Assembly: GCA_026785875.1 (NCBI GenBank)
Contig: JAJAZF010000059.1
Span: forward strand, 1-11,731
Length of the DNA stretch: 11,731 bases
From: Chamaesiphon sp.
GTDB lineage: Bacteria; Cyanobacteriota; Cyanobacteriia; Cyanobacteriales; Chamaesiphonaceae
Direction of reading: 5' to 3'
The notes beneath the pieces are model-generated. The model worked only from the letters and a program-made list of their open reading frames with translations, made no database searches and had not been told where the DNA came from. Within the stretch, counting starts at the first letter, position 1. Each line of letters begins with the position of its first letter. The position numbers and the translations under genes are program-made. Positions 1-7,224 of this stretch are shown in pieces.

Positions 1-2018
1 CTTATGCTTTCGATCTGAGTCCCGATCTCGATCGACTCATGGTTGAGGCAAACAATGAGCCAGATCGCTTATCGATCCCGATCGAAAAATGGGAAGATAG
101 TGCAACATACGTTCTAGATGATTTACCTCAACTAGAATCAGGAATCGAGGCGAATGGGCAAAATTTTCCCGGGCAGCGGCTTCAACATATTGCTGAGATC
201 GATCTTCTACTAGGATCTGATGACGATCGCTTCGTGTCTGAGGATTGGGAGGATGGTGATACTTATGCGATCGATCTCGACGATCTCAATTCGCCGGAAC
301 TGATGGTGGGGACACTGGCTGTCAAATCAGCGCAATACTCAGATCTCGATCTCGATCCGAGTCTGTTTTCAGTGCTCCAGGCAGGAGACGAAGGCGGTGG
401 TGAGGATGAATCCGATTACTACGATCCCGATACTCAGACTAGTACTGACATTTTTGGACAGAGTAGAACCAAACAGGATGAGGTAGCTCTGACTCCAGTA
501 TACGAAGAAAATGCTACAAACACCTCACTAATGGCAGCAGTTATCGACAACGATCTGGATTTGGCACAACAGGCGATCGAAGCTGGAGCTAGTCTCGATC
601 GCTATGATTGGAATTTGGGCTATTCACCGCTAGGGATGGCAATCGATCGCGGATACCTCGATCTCGTTGGCTGCTTGCTGACTGCGGGAGCCAATCCTCA
701 CTGTGGCAGTACTACTACTACAGCACTGGGTTTAGCCGCAGAAAGCGGCGAAGTCGAAGTTATTCAGATGCTCCTCCCACGCGGTGTGGATATCAATACT
801 CCTGTCGGGCAGGATGGTTGGACAGCATTACTATCTGCCATTAAAAACGGTCATCGAGCGGTTGTCCAATTGCTGGTGACGGCTGGCGCGAATGTCAATG
901 TCTGGAGCCGAGGCGAGACTCCAATTCTACTCGCAGCCAAGTGTGAAGATCGAGAGATTTATCAATATTTATATCCGCTGGTGAATACAGCGATTCGACT
1001 ATGTGCCGATCGCGATGGCGAACACTTGCTGCAAGCCACCCAAAAACGTCGGATTCGCCAACAAAATCGCCCAGTGGAGAAATTCATCGAAATGGCGACA
1101 ATGGGCAACGTCGATGAGGTAAATCGAGCAATTGAAATCGGCATCGAAGTCGATGAAATCGGTGCTCGGGGACATACAGCTTTGATGGCTGCGGCTTATC
1201 ATGGACATCGCTCGATCGTCAATATCTTGTTAGCGGCTGGAGCCGATCCCCATCTCCTCAGCGATGACGATGGTTTGGGTGTTGCTGGGATGACAGCACT
1301 GATGCTGGCGGCGGGAAGTTTTTTTGCTAGCAACCGTCAGCATGTAGTCCAACTCCTGATTGCTGGCGGTGCTGATGTCAATCAACGTGGTGTCGGCGGT
1401 AAAACAGCGATCTTCTATGCTGCTCTGGCTGGTTCTGGCTATACAGAGTGTGTGGAGACAGCCATCGAGGCTGGCGCGGATCTCGATCTCCAAGATGATT
1501 GCGGACATACGATCTTGACAGCCGTAGCCGCCGCCGAAAACTATCCGCTCTTCAATCTGCTGATGCAAGCAGGTGCTTCCACAGCAGGGCTAGAATCAAT
1601 TCAACTGATCCAGGCTGCGGGTGCGGGTAATGTCGATCGAGTCCGCTCTTTATTAGCAACTAAAGTTAATCTGGATCTCGATCGGGGTGCAGCAATTGGG
1701 AGTGCCGCAGCCGCAGGGCATACTCAGATTGTCGAACTCTTGATTCGCGCTGGAGCTAATGTTAATCTCAGAGATAAGTTAGGATTTACACCGATCGCTA
1801 GTGCTGCTTATGCAGGTTATGGGGAGATCGTCCAACTATTAATCGATGCTGGCGCAGATATTCAGGCTCCTGCTGGTGAATCTCAGAGTTATTCGGCTCT
1901 AGAATATGCCCAAATGGGTTTATATCAATTCGATTTTCGGAATGAAAAGCAACACCAACATGGCGATCTCCAACACGCTCAGATTATTCGAGTATTGCAA
2001 CAATTAGGCGCACGTTAG
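1..2018 (+). CDS. Ankyrin-repeat protein, 5' end outside the window
   Basis: The reading frame is open from the first base; the first in-window ATG is at 39 and gives 659 residues. No Shine-Dalgarno-like sequence precedes that ATG, and the codons before it (YAFDLSPDLDRL) continue a motif seen inside the protein, so the real start is probably upstream. Numbering from that ATG, residues 1-155 are acidic and low in complexity, with motifs centred on W18-E-D...T23-Y24 and W70-E-D...T75-Y76. Residues about 162-312 and 345-655 hold roughly a dozen ankyrin units (TALMAAAYHGH, IVELLIRAGANVN, IVQLLIDAGADI), separated by a basic non-repeat segment (QKRRIRQQNR). Ankyrin arrays bind proteins; no enzymatic domain, signal peptide or membrane segment is visible, so a cytoplasmic scaffold or interaction role is inferred. 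The partner is unknown. The stop is TAG at 2016-2018. Confidence 0.9.
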   Translation, partial: YAFDLSPDLDRLMVEANNEPDRLSIPIEKWEDSATYVLDDLPQLESGIEANGQNFPGQRLQHIAEIDLLLGSDDDRFVSEDWEDGDTYAIDLDDLNSPELMVGTLAVKSAQYSDLDLDPSLFSVLQAGDEGGGEDESDYYDPDTQTSTDIFGQSRTKQDEVALTPVYEENATNTSLMAAVIDNDLDLAQQAIEAGASLDRYDWNLGYSPLGMAIDRGYLDLVGCLLTAGANPHCGSTTTTALGLAAESGEVEVIQMLLPRGVDINTPVGQDGWTALLSAIKNGHRAVVQLLVTAGANVNVWSRGETPILLAAKCEDREIYQYLYPLVNTAIRLCADRDGEHLLQATQKRRIRQQNRPVEKFIEMATMGNVDEVNRAIEIGIEVDEIGARGHTALMAAAYHGHRSIVNILLAAGADPHLLSDDDGLGVAGMTALMLAAGSFFASNRQHVVQLLIAGGADVNQRGVGGKTAIFYAALAGSGYTECVETAIEAGADLDLQDDCGHTILTAVAAAENYPLFNLLMQAGASTAGLESIQLIQAAGAGNVDRVRSLLATKVNLDLDRGAAIGSAAAAGHTQIVELLIRAGANVNLRDKLGFTPIASAAYAGYGEIVQLLIDAGADIQAPAGESQSYSALEYAQMGLYQFDFRNEKQHQHGDLQHAQIIRVLQQLGAR

Positions 2019-2041
2019 ATAGTTGATAGTTGATAGTTGAT
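2018..2041. repeat. Heptanucleotide tandem repeat (GATAGTT)x3
   Basis: Three perfect copies of GATAGTT run from 2018 to 2038, followed by GAT and then a diverging base. The array begins at the last base of the ankyrin stop codon. Intergenic heptamer arrays of this kind are known in cyanobacteria as STRR sequences; no function is established. Confidence 0.8.
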
Positions 2042-2055
2042 CTTCTCATTTAGGA

Positions 2056-2085
2056 TTGCCATAGCTCACTTATGATACTTATTCT
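2056..2085 (+). promoter_or_regulatory. Candidate promoter of the cbi operon
   Basis: TTGCCA (2056-2061) is followed after 18 nt by TATTCT (2080-2085). An alternative -10, TATGAT at 2071-2076, matches the consensus better but lacks a properly spaced -35. Either would start transcription shortly before the riboswitch. This is weak evidence based on spacing only. Confidence 0.28.
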
Positions 2086-2107
2086 CAATAATCTCGATCG
2101 ATACCAA

Positions 2108-2340
2108 AGCCGAGGTGCTAGGATGTAACCAGTCGTTGGCACAACCACTCCCAAGAGCGATCGATTCTGGAAGTAGGTAGCCACGGAAATCAATGGGGAA
2201 AGATTGGTGTGCAATCCAACGCTGTCCCGCAACTGTAATGTATTCAAGCTGCCATAATGTGCTAGTTAGATCGTGGTAGATCTGGAATTAACTGAGTCAG
2301 AACACCCATTGCTTAAAGCACATCACGTTCATCTGCGAGG
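2108..2340 (+). promoter_or_regulatory. Cobalamin (B12) riboswitch leader of cbiM
   Basis: The 328-bp gap before cbiM contains the conserved cobalamin aptamer elements in order: GGTGC (2114-2118), GGGGAA (2195-2200), GGTG (2206-2209), AATCC (2213-2217), and the B12 box GCTGTCCCGCAACTGTAA (2221-2238). After these come a CTGCCA/TGGTAG arm starting near 2250 and a GAGTCAGAACACC stretch (about 2294-2306). The leader ends in ATCTGCGAGG, whose GAGG (2337-2340) is the ribosome binding site of cbiM six bases before its GTG. That placement suggests control of translation initiation by hiding the ribosome site when adenosylcobalamin or a related corrinoid binds; I see no convincing U-tract terminator. 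The outer boundaries are approximate because the P1 stem was not resolved. Confidence 0.88.
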
Positions 2341-2346
2341 TTCAAG

Positions 2347-3114
2347 GTGACAAAATATCTGTCTAAAAAGTTTGCTACATTACTAGCAATGGTCTGTTTG
2401 AGCGCGTACTTAGTAATTGGCTCACCAACTCCAGCTTATGCCATGCACATTATGGAGGGATATTTACCCCCAGTTTGGGCAGGATTTTGGTGGCTAGTCT
2501 TTATTCCTTTTTTCCTAGTTGGTTTACGATCGCTAACCAAAATTACTACTGCTAATCCCGAACTCAAGCTATTGCTAGCCATGTCCGGTGCTTTCACCTT
2601 CGTCTTGTCAGCACTCAAAATCCCCTCAGTCACAGGGAGCTGCTCGCACCCGACAGGTACAGGCTTGGGTGCGGTACTATTTGGTCCGTCGGTGATGTCG
2701 GTTTTGGGCACGATGGTATTGTTATTTCAAGCCGTGTTGCTAGCTCACGGTGGCTTAACGACCCTCGGAGCCAATGCTTGCTCGATGGCGATCGCAGGGC
2801 CATTTGCAGCATACTGGACTTATCGGGGTGTCTTGAAAATGACGAGCAATCCCAGTGTGGCGATCTTTTTGGCAGCTTCACTGGGGGATCTGATTACTTA
2901 TGTAGTTACTTCGATTCAGCTTGCACTCGCTTTCCCTTCACCTACTGGCGGCTTTGTCGCATCCTTTGTGAAATTTGGGAGTATTTTTGCATTTACCCAA
3001 GTGCCTCTAGCCATCAGTGAGGGACTGCTGACAGTCCTCGTATGGAACTGGCTCAAAACTTATAACTCCGAAGAACTGAAGACTCTCAATTCACTGAAAA
3101 TTCAGGAGCTTTAA
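2347..3114 (+). CDS. cbiM: Cobalt ECF transporter substrate-binding membrane protein CbiM
   Basis: This is the S component of the cobalt energy-coupling-factor importer, which binds Co2+ and carries it across the inner membrane. The start is GTG at 2347, with GAGG six bases before it. Residues 1-32 form a signal peptide (basic start, hydrophobic core, SPTPAYA cleavage motif); cleavage would leave the mature end MHIMEGYLPP. In characterised CbiM/NikM proteins this N-terminal Met-His inserts into the metal site together with a downstream His, matched here by H101 in GSCSHPTGTGLG. H134 in HGGLTTLGAN is also family-conserved. Several hydrophobic segments follow. The 255-residue length includes the leader. 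It heads the cbiMNQO operon under the riboswitch. Nickel is a possible alternative substrate by family resemblance, but the B12 riboswitch and the presence of CbiN argue for cobalt. Confidence 0.97.
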   Translation: MTKYLSKKFATLLAMVCLSAYLVIGSPTPAYAMHIMEGYLPPVWAGFWWLVFIPFFLVGLRSLTKITTANPELKLLLAMSGAFTFVLSALKIPSVTGSCSHPTGTGLGAVLFGPSVMSVLGTMVLLFQAVLLAHGGLTTLGANACSMAIAGPFAAYWTYRGVLKMTSNPSVAIFLAASLGDLITYVVTSIQLALAFPSPTGGFVASFVKFGSIFAFTQVPLAISEGLLTVLVWNWLKTYNSEELKTLNSLKIQEL

Positions 3115-3115
3115 C

Positions 3116-3406
3116 ATGAATCAATCTAGTAAGACCGTTCAGAACTGGCTCCTGATTGGTGGGGTACTCGTACTCGCAGTCGTACCCTTAGTCTTTGTCA
3201 AAGAAGGTAAATTTAGCGGCTCTGACAATAAAGCTAAAGATGCCATTACTGAAGTTCAGCCGAACTATAAGCCTTGGTTTAGTTCGCCCATCGTACCTGC
3301 TAGCGGTGAAATTGAGAGCTTATTATTTGCATCCCAGGCAGCACTGGGGGCGGGATTTGTCGGTTATGCGATCGGACTCTACAAAGGTCGTTCTGAGCAC
3401 AAGTGA
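3116..3406 (+). CDS. cbiN: Cobalt transporter auxiliary protein CbiN
   Basis: CbiN is the small accessory membrane protein that helps CbiM load cobalt. The 96 residues show the family layout: a first membrane helix (about 11-28), an extracytoplasmic loop with FSGSDNKAKDAI and YKPWFSSP, then the conserved SGEIESLLFASQAALGAGFVGYAIG leading into the second helix (about 66-88). The ATG at 3116 lies one base after the cbiM stop and is preceded by CAGGAG (3103-3108). Its TGA stop (3404-3406) overlaps the GTG start of cbiQ, indicating translational coupling. Confidence 0.96.
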   Translation: MNQSSKTVQNWLLIGGVLVLAVVPLVFVKEGKFSGSDNKAKDAITEVQPNYKPWFSSPIVPASGEIESLLFASQAALGAGFVGYAIGLYKGRSEHK

Positions 3407-4200
3407 GCATTCACATCGATACCCTCGCCTATAGCAATCGGCTCCGCCAACTACCACCAGCCCAAAAGCTCTGGTTTGCGATCGCTGTGTTGCTGCTTGC
3501 CCTCATTACACACTATCCGGTGCAAATCGTCATTTTTGGGTGGATGAGTGTGTGGATCGTCATCTATGCTGGCATTCCGGCGCAAATCTATGGTTCGATG
3601 CTCTTGGGAGTTTTGACATTCCTGGTGACTAGTCTACCAGCTCTGATCCTCGACTATACGAGCGTGATTTCGCCAGCGATCCAGGCTGATGCTCTCTGGC
3701 AAATGGAGCTGTGGGGCGGGCACCTGTATCTGAGTCATCAGGGGCTGATTCAGGCTGTGGAAGTGGTGTTTCGCGCCATGGCGAGTACTGCTGCGTTGTT
3801 TTTTATCGTGTTGACGATTCCCGTCATCGAGCTAGCGACTACCTGCGGGCGGCTAGGCTGCCCGCCGATTTTGATTGAGTTATTACTATTGTCTTACCGC
3901 TTTATTTTTCTGTTGTCAGATACCGCTCAGAAAATTATTACGGCACAAATATCGCGGGGTGGTTATCGCACGCGGAAGTTGGCGATGAATAGCTTGAGTT
4001 TACTGATCCGGCAATTAATTCAGCGAACTGCTAGCCGTTATCAGCAGTTGATACTGGGTGTCAAAGCGCGCGGCTTCGAGCAGGAATTTCGGTTTTGGCA
4101 ACCTGAGACATATCAATATTCGCCGCGTTATGCGCGAGAATCGATCGCTGGGTGTGTGGTGTTGGTGGCTGGAGAAATACTATATCGCTGTTATGTCTGA
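3403..4200 (+). CDS. cbiQ: Cobalt ECF transporter transmembrane component CbiQ
   Basis: CbiQ is the T component that couples ATP hydrolysis in CbiO to movement of CbiM. The 265-residue protein has hydrophobic segments near residues 23-57, 63-84, 123-146 and 155-173 and at the C-terminus (about 247-261). It carries the two short coupling motifs of EcfT proteins: an ISRG version at 183-186 and KARG at 221-224, which dock onto the ATPase dimer. The GTG start at 3403 is within the overlap GTGA shared with the cbiN stop, and a weak AAAGG lies at 3383-3387. The 3' end overlaps cbiO by 8 nt. Group I ECF systems have a dedicated T component, which fits its place in this operon. Confidence 0.95.
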   Translation: MSIHIDTLAYSNRLRQLPPAQKLWFAIAVLLLALITHYPVQIVIFGWMSVWIVIYAGIPAQIYGSMLLGVLTFLVTSLPALILDYTSVISPAIQADALWQMELWGGHLYLSHQGLIQAVEVVFRAMASTAALFFIVLTIPVIELATTCGRLGCPPILIELLLLSYRFIFLLSDTAQKIITAQISRGGYRTRKLAMNSLSLLIRQLIQRTASRYQQLILGVKARGFEQEFRFWQPETYQYSPRYARESIAGCVVLVAGEILYRCYV

Positions 4201-5035
4201 ATATCTGCTGGAGTTTCGTGATGTTTATTACAGTTATCCGATGGCGACAGCTCCCACGTTGCAGGGGTTGAGCTTGCGGTTGCCTAAACAGCGGAAGACG
4301 GCACTGATCGGTCAAAATGGTTGTGGTAAGTCTACCATGTTCGCGATCGCCGATGGATTGTCCAAACCCGATCGCGGCACAGTTATGCTCGATGATACAC
4401 CATTGACTTTCGAGCGCGCTGCTCTCAAACGCTGGCGACAACGGGTAGGCTTAGTATTCCAAGATCCCGAACAGCAACTCGTCGCACCTACTGTCGCCGC
4501 AGACATTTCTTATGGACTGTGCAATCAAGGTTTACCTACAGCAGAAGTAGCTGCAAAAGTAACTAAAACTCTCGCTGATTTTAACTTAGAAACCCTCGCG
4601 ATGTCACCGCTTCAGCACCTGAGTTTAGGTCAAAAAAAGCGGGTAAGTATTGCTGGTGTAATGGCATTACAACCTGAATTGTTGCTCCTAGACGAACCCA
4701 CTGCTTATCTCGATCCGATTCAAACTCGGAACCTATTGACAGAGCTAGATGCGATCGCTCAACTCGGCACAACGCTCCTAATTGCCACTCATGATTTAGA
4801 TTTTGTGTACCAATGGGCCGACTGGATTTTGGTGATGGATGAGGGCAAGCTAATCGCTGAGGGAGAGACTCTATCAGTGTTCGAGCAGCTTCAATTCATG
4901 CCGAGTTTTGAGTTGGGAATGCCGATCTTATGGCAGATTTGGTCGCGGCTAGCTCCCAAAATGCCGCAAGTTCCAGCTCCAAGATCGATCGCCGAATTTA
5001 CACTCGCTCTAGAAAGATATCGATCCGGAAAGTAG
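4193..5035 (+). CDS. cbiO: Cobalt ECF transporter ATP-binding protein CbiO
   Basis: CbiO is the cytoplasmic ABC ATPase that powers cobalt import. From the ATG at 4193 (280 residues) it has all canonical elements: Walker A GQNGCGKST (40-48), Q-loop VFQDPEQQL with Q90, signature LSLGQKKR (143-150), Walker B LLLLDEPT with E168 (163-170), D-loop YLD (172-174) and switch His200 in ATHD. The C-terminal 50 or so residues are a typical CbiO tail. The frame stays open upstream to an ATG at 4058, but those 45 extra residues would come from inside cbiQ and match no ABC sequence, whereas MSEYLLEFRDVYYSY is a standard N-terminus. The only purine-rich site (GGAG, 4171-4174) is too far from the ATG, so translation probably depends on coupling to cbiQ, whose stop is 8 nt inside cbiO. 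Confidence 0.96.
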   Translation: MSEYLLEFRDVYYSYPMATAPTLQGLSLRLPKQRKTALIGQNGCGKSTMFAIADGLSKPDRGTVMLDDTPLTFERAALKRWRQRVGLVFQDPEQQLVAPTVAADISYGLCNQGLPTAEVAAKVTKTLADFNLETLAMSPLQHLSLGQKKRVSIAGVMALQPELLLLDEPTAYLDPIQTRNLLTELDAIAQLGTTLLIATHDLDFVYQWADWILVMDEGKLIAEGETLSVFEQLQFMPSFELGMPILWQIWSRLAPKMPQVPAPRSIAEFTLALERYRSGK

Positions 5036-5037
5036 TC

Positions 5038-5071
5038 GATATTTTTGACAATCGTCAGAGTAAAAAATATC
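5038..5071. terminator. Possible terminator between convergent cbiO and dnaX
   Basis: GATATTTTT (5038-5046) and AAAAAATATC (5062-5071) are inverted copies just after the cbiO stop, with a GAC-AATC-GTC mini-hairpin between them. The stem is nearly all A/T and would give T-runs on both strands, compatible with weak bidirectional termination between two converging genes. A separate perfect 10-bp palindrome GACAATTGTC lies at 5147-5156, close to the dnaX stop. No GC-rich hairpin is present in this 126-bp spacer. Confidence 0.35.
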
Positions 5072-5161
5072 AGATTGGTGCGACTTTGTAGGGTGGCTAA
5101 TACTGCTGGGCGCGATCTCAAAAGTAACTTTTAGGCAAGCGATATCGACAATTGTCAAGCG

Positions 5162-7075
5162 TTAATTGCTAATAATTTCGTCGAATAAATCGTGAGTGCG
5201 ATCGATAATTTTGCCATTAAAAACTTTGACGAGATTATCTGTCGCCATTTGCAACAAAGGATCGATTTCTAGTTCTTCTAGTTCTACGAATGGAGTATTT
5301 ATGGCTCGTTCCATGTCTAGTGATTCGGGCGGTTCGGCAAAATCAATTGACGGTTCCAGTTCAAATAGATCCGTTCGAGCTAATGGTGCTTGAATGTGTG
5401 CGGAGATTGGCTCTGGTTTTGGGGGTGGCTCGATGCTCCTGAGCAGAGGCTCCGCCAACGGATCTTGGATATCATCATTGAGATCGAAGATCTCAGGTAG
5501 ATATTCGATCGATTCTGGTAGCGGTGGCGGTGCGGCGGGAGCAACTACTGGGGCAGGTGCAGGAGACTTTGAGGGGAGTGAAGAGCTAGGCTGGGGTTGA
5601 CTTTTACCCAAGACTTCCAACTTCACCGCGATCGATCGACCGAGCAGATGGCTAAATACTTTCGCTAGTTCGGGTACCTTGCTAGCGGCGATCGTCTGCA
5701 TCGTACTAGATTTCATCGCTACCACCACTTGCGATTGAGCAATTGAGATCAACTTACCAAACGGTTTAAATAAATCCCTACTGGCAGGTAAAAGCTGCTG
5801 CAAGACCTGTTCCCAGGTGGTTGATAGGTCGATCGTCCCGATCGCTCCTGTGGGGGCTGCGGCTGCGGCTGGAGGGGTAACAGCGACTACCGCTATGTGT
5901 GCTAGTGGGCTTGGTGGTAGCGGCGCAATTTGAGGCGTGACGGCTGGAGGCCCGATCGGGACAACAGCAGTAGCTAATGGCTCAGTACTAAGTGTCAGTA
6001 GCCCTAAGAAGGCAATCTCCAGCCACAATTGGGGCTGAGTAGTCTGCTTGAGTTGGATTTCACTCTCTTTGAGATGTTTTTGTCCCGCGAGAATCCAGCC
6101 AAGTTGCCAATTCTGGGCGATTTTAACGAGTTCTGTCCAAGTTTCTTCAGTACATGCGACTAGATCGGCGCGTTGAGGTGCGGTTTTGGCGATCGATAGA
6201 TCCCGATAGCAACCTGCAAGATTTTGAAGGACGGTGAGCGGTTCTTTACCACGTTCGAGGATATTGCGAGTGCGATCGAGTAAGCTCTCTGGATTTGAGG
6301 TAGCGATCGATTGTAATATACCGAGTAGATCTCGTTCTGGTACCGAACCGATCGCATCGTACACGCGATCGGGTGTAATCTCTCCATCGAGCAAACTCAG
6401 CCTATCAAGTAAACTCTCCGCATCCCGCAAACCACCTTGAGCAATTTGCGCGATTAATGTTACCGATGCCAAGGTAATCTCGATTTGTTCGATCTGGGCA
6501 ATATAAGTGAGATGTTTCACCATCGCTTCGACTGGAATCCGCCGATAGTCAAACCGCTGACAGCGAGAAATAATCGTGGGTAAAACTCTTTGCGGATCGG
6601 TAGTGGCTAGTACAAATACTACTCGATCGGGTGGCTCCTCCAGAGTTTTCAACAGGGAATTAAATGCTGCCGTTGTCAGCATGTGGCACTCGTCAATGAT
6701 ATAAACCTTGTAGCGGCATTGGACTGGGGCATACTGGGCGCGTTCGATAATTTCGCGAATATTGTCTACACCTGTATTGCTGGCGGCATCAATTTCAATG
6801 ATATCTAAAGCAGCACCGAGCGCGATCGAACTACATACATCACATTTACCACAAGGTTGTGCTGTAGGTACCCGACTCGCCATACAATTAAGAGACTTCG
6901 CTAGTATTCTCGCGCTGGACGTTTTGCCTGTGCCGCGAGGCCCAGTGAACAGATACGCTGGGGCAATCTTCTCCAGCCTCAGTGCATTAGTTAAGGTGGT
7001 GGCGATCGCCTCTTGCCCAACTAGATCGGCGAAAGTTTGCGGTCTATATTTATGATGTAGAGGTATATATGCCAT
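5162..7075 (-). CDS. dnaX: DNA polymerase III subunit gamma/tau (clamp loader ATPase)
   Basis: DnaX is the motor ATPase of the clamp loader, which places the sliding clamp on primed DNA. I chose the ATG at 7075-7073 because MAYIPLHHKYRPQTFADLVGQ is the usual N-terminus; the frame continues open upstream to 7168, but only through a repeat element. The 637-residue protein shows Walker A GPRGTGKT (45-52), four zinc-binding-type cysteines (C64, C75, C78, C81), Walker B with DECH (128-131), and the SRC arginine-finger motif (169-171). Proline- and alanine-rich stretches (about 385-415 and 492-530) flank a compact domain at about 421-489, and an acidic tail ends in FDEIISN, consistent with a tau-like long form. 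No intein interrupts it, and I saw no A-rich slippery site that would make a short gamma form. It converges on cbiO and diverges from the 7225 gene. Confidence 0.96.
   Translation of the reverse strand: MAYIPLHHKYRPQTFADLVGQEAIATTLTNALRLEKIAPAYLFTGPRGTGKTSSARILAKSLNCMASRVPTAQPCGKCDVCSSIALGAALDIIEIDAASNTGVDNIREIIERAQYAPVQCRYKVYIIDECHMLTTAAFNSLLKTLEEPPDRVVFVLATTDPQRVLPTIISRCQRFDYRRIPVEAMVKHLTYIAQIEQIEITLASVTLIAQIAQGGLRDAESLLDRLSLLDGEITPDRVYDAIGSVPERDLLGILQSIATSNPESLLDRTRNILERGKEPLTVLQNLAGCYRDLSIAKTAPQRADLVACTEETWTELVKIAQNWQLGWILAGQKHLKESEIQLKQTTQPQLWLEIAFLGLLTLSTEPLATAVVPIGPPAVTPQIAPLPPSPLAHIAVVAVTPPAAAAAPTGAIGTIDLSTTWEQVLQQLLPASRDLFKPFGKLISIAQSQVVVAMKSSTMQTIAASKVPELAKVFSHLLGRSIAVKLEVLGKSQPQPSSSLPSKSPAPAPVVAPAAPPPLPESIEYLPEIFDLNDDIQDPLAEPLLRSIEPPPKPEPISAHIQAPLARTDLFELEPSIDFAEPPESLDMERAINTPFVELEELEIDPLLQMATDNLVKVFNGKIIDRTHDLFDEIISN
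5436..5460. repeat. Dispersed repeat copy inside dnaX
   Basis: The 25-nt segment reads CTCC, five bases, AGAGGCT, two bases, GCCAACG. It is the same length as, and matches about 20 of 25 positions in, the segment at 7126-7150 in the spacer upstream of dnaX. It lies in the variable acidic, proline-rich part of dnaX (around residues 539-547, in frame), where insertions should be tolerated. Confidence 0.5.
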
Positions 7076-7102
7076 CTGCGGGATAAATAAAGATGAGGTG
7101 GA

Positions 7103-7131
7103 GTTATAGGCAAACCGACTCGATTCTCCAA
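7103..7131 (-). promoter_or_regulatory. Candidate dnaX promoter inside the inverted repeat
   Basis: Reading the - strand, TTGGAG (7131-7126) is followed after exactly 17 nt by TATAAC (7108-7103, five of six consensus bases). This would start transcription about 20 nt before the dnaX ATG. The -35 matches only three of six, so the call is tentative. Confidence 0.3.
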
Positions 7132-7162
7132 AGGAGAGGCTTTGCCAACGAGGTGGTTTGCC
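7109..7162. repeat. 54-bp nested inverted repeat (small dispersed element)
   Basis: The outer arms 7109-7122 (GGCAAACCGACTCG) and 7149-7162 (CGAGGTGGTTTGCC) are complementary at 12 of 14 positions. Inside sit two smaller hairpins, TCTCC-AAA-GGAGA (7125-7137) and GGC-TTT-GCC (7138-7146), so the element could fold as a three-way or cloverleaf structure. It occupies the divergent spacer between dnaX and the 7225 gene and contains a core also present at 5436-5460 and, shortened, at 7302-7324. Confidence 0.75.
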
Positions 7163-7224
7163 TAGCACTACTTTCTAAGATACTCTAGATCGAATGTACC
7201 TAAATGCAGTCGAGGAATCACTAA

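Noticed and set aside
2050..2247. 65-residue reading frame on the - strand
   Set aside because: It lies antisense to the cobalamin riboswitch, whose conserved elements explain this region.
4058..4192. Longer cbiO start at the ATG 4058
   Set aside because: The 45 added residues are read from inside cbiQ in another frame and do not resemble an ABC ATPase N-terminus; the ATG at 4193 gives the normal length and start.
4625..4650. A-AAA-AAG slippery heptamer in cbiO as a programmed -1 frameshift
   Set aside because: It encodes the two lysines after the ABC signature motif. The -1 frame stops within a few codons and would remove Walker B, and I found no obvious stimulatory hairpin, so chance is more likely.
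5162..6300. Programmed frameshift site producing a short gamma form of DnaX
   Set aside because: No A-rich heptamer on the coding strand followed by a clear hairpin was seen in the region where it would be expected.
7076..7168. Longer dnaX start (31 extra residues)
   Set aside because: The extension is translated from the inverted repeat, and MAYIPLHHKYRP at 7075 is the usual DnaX N-terminus.
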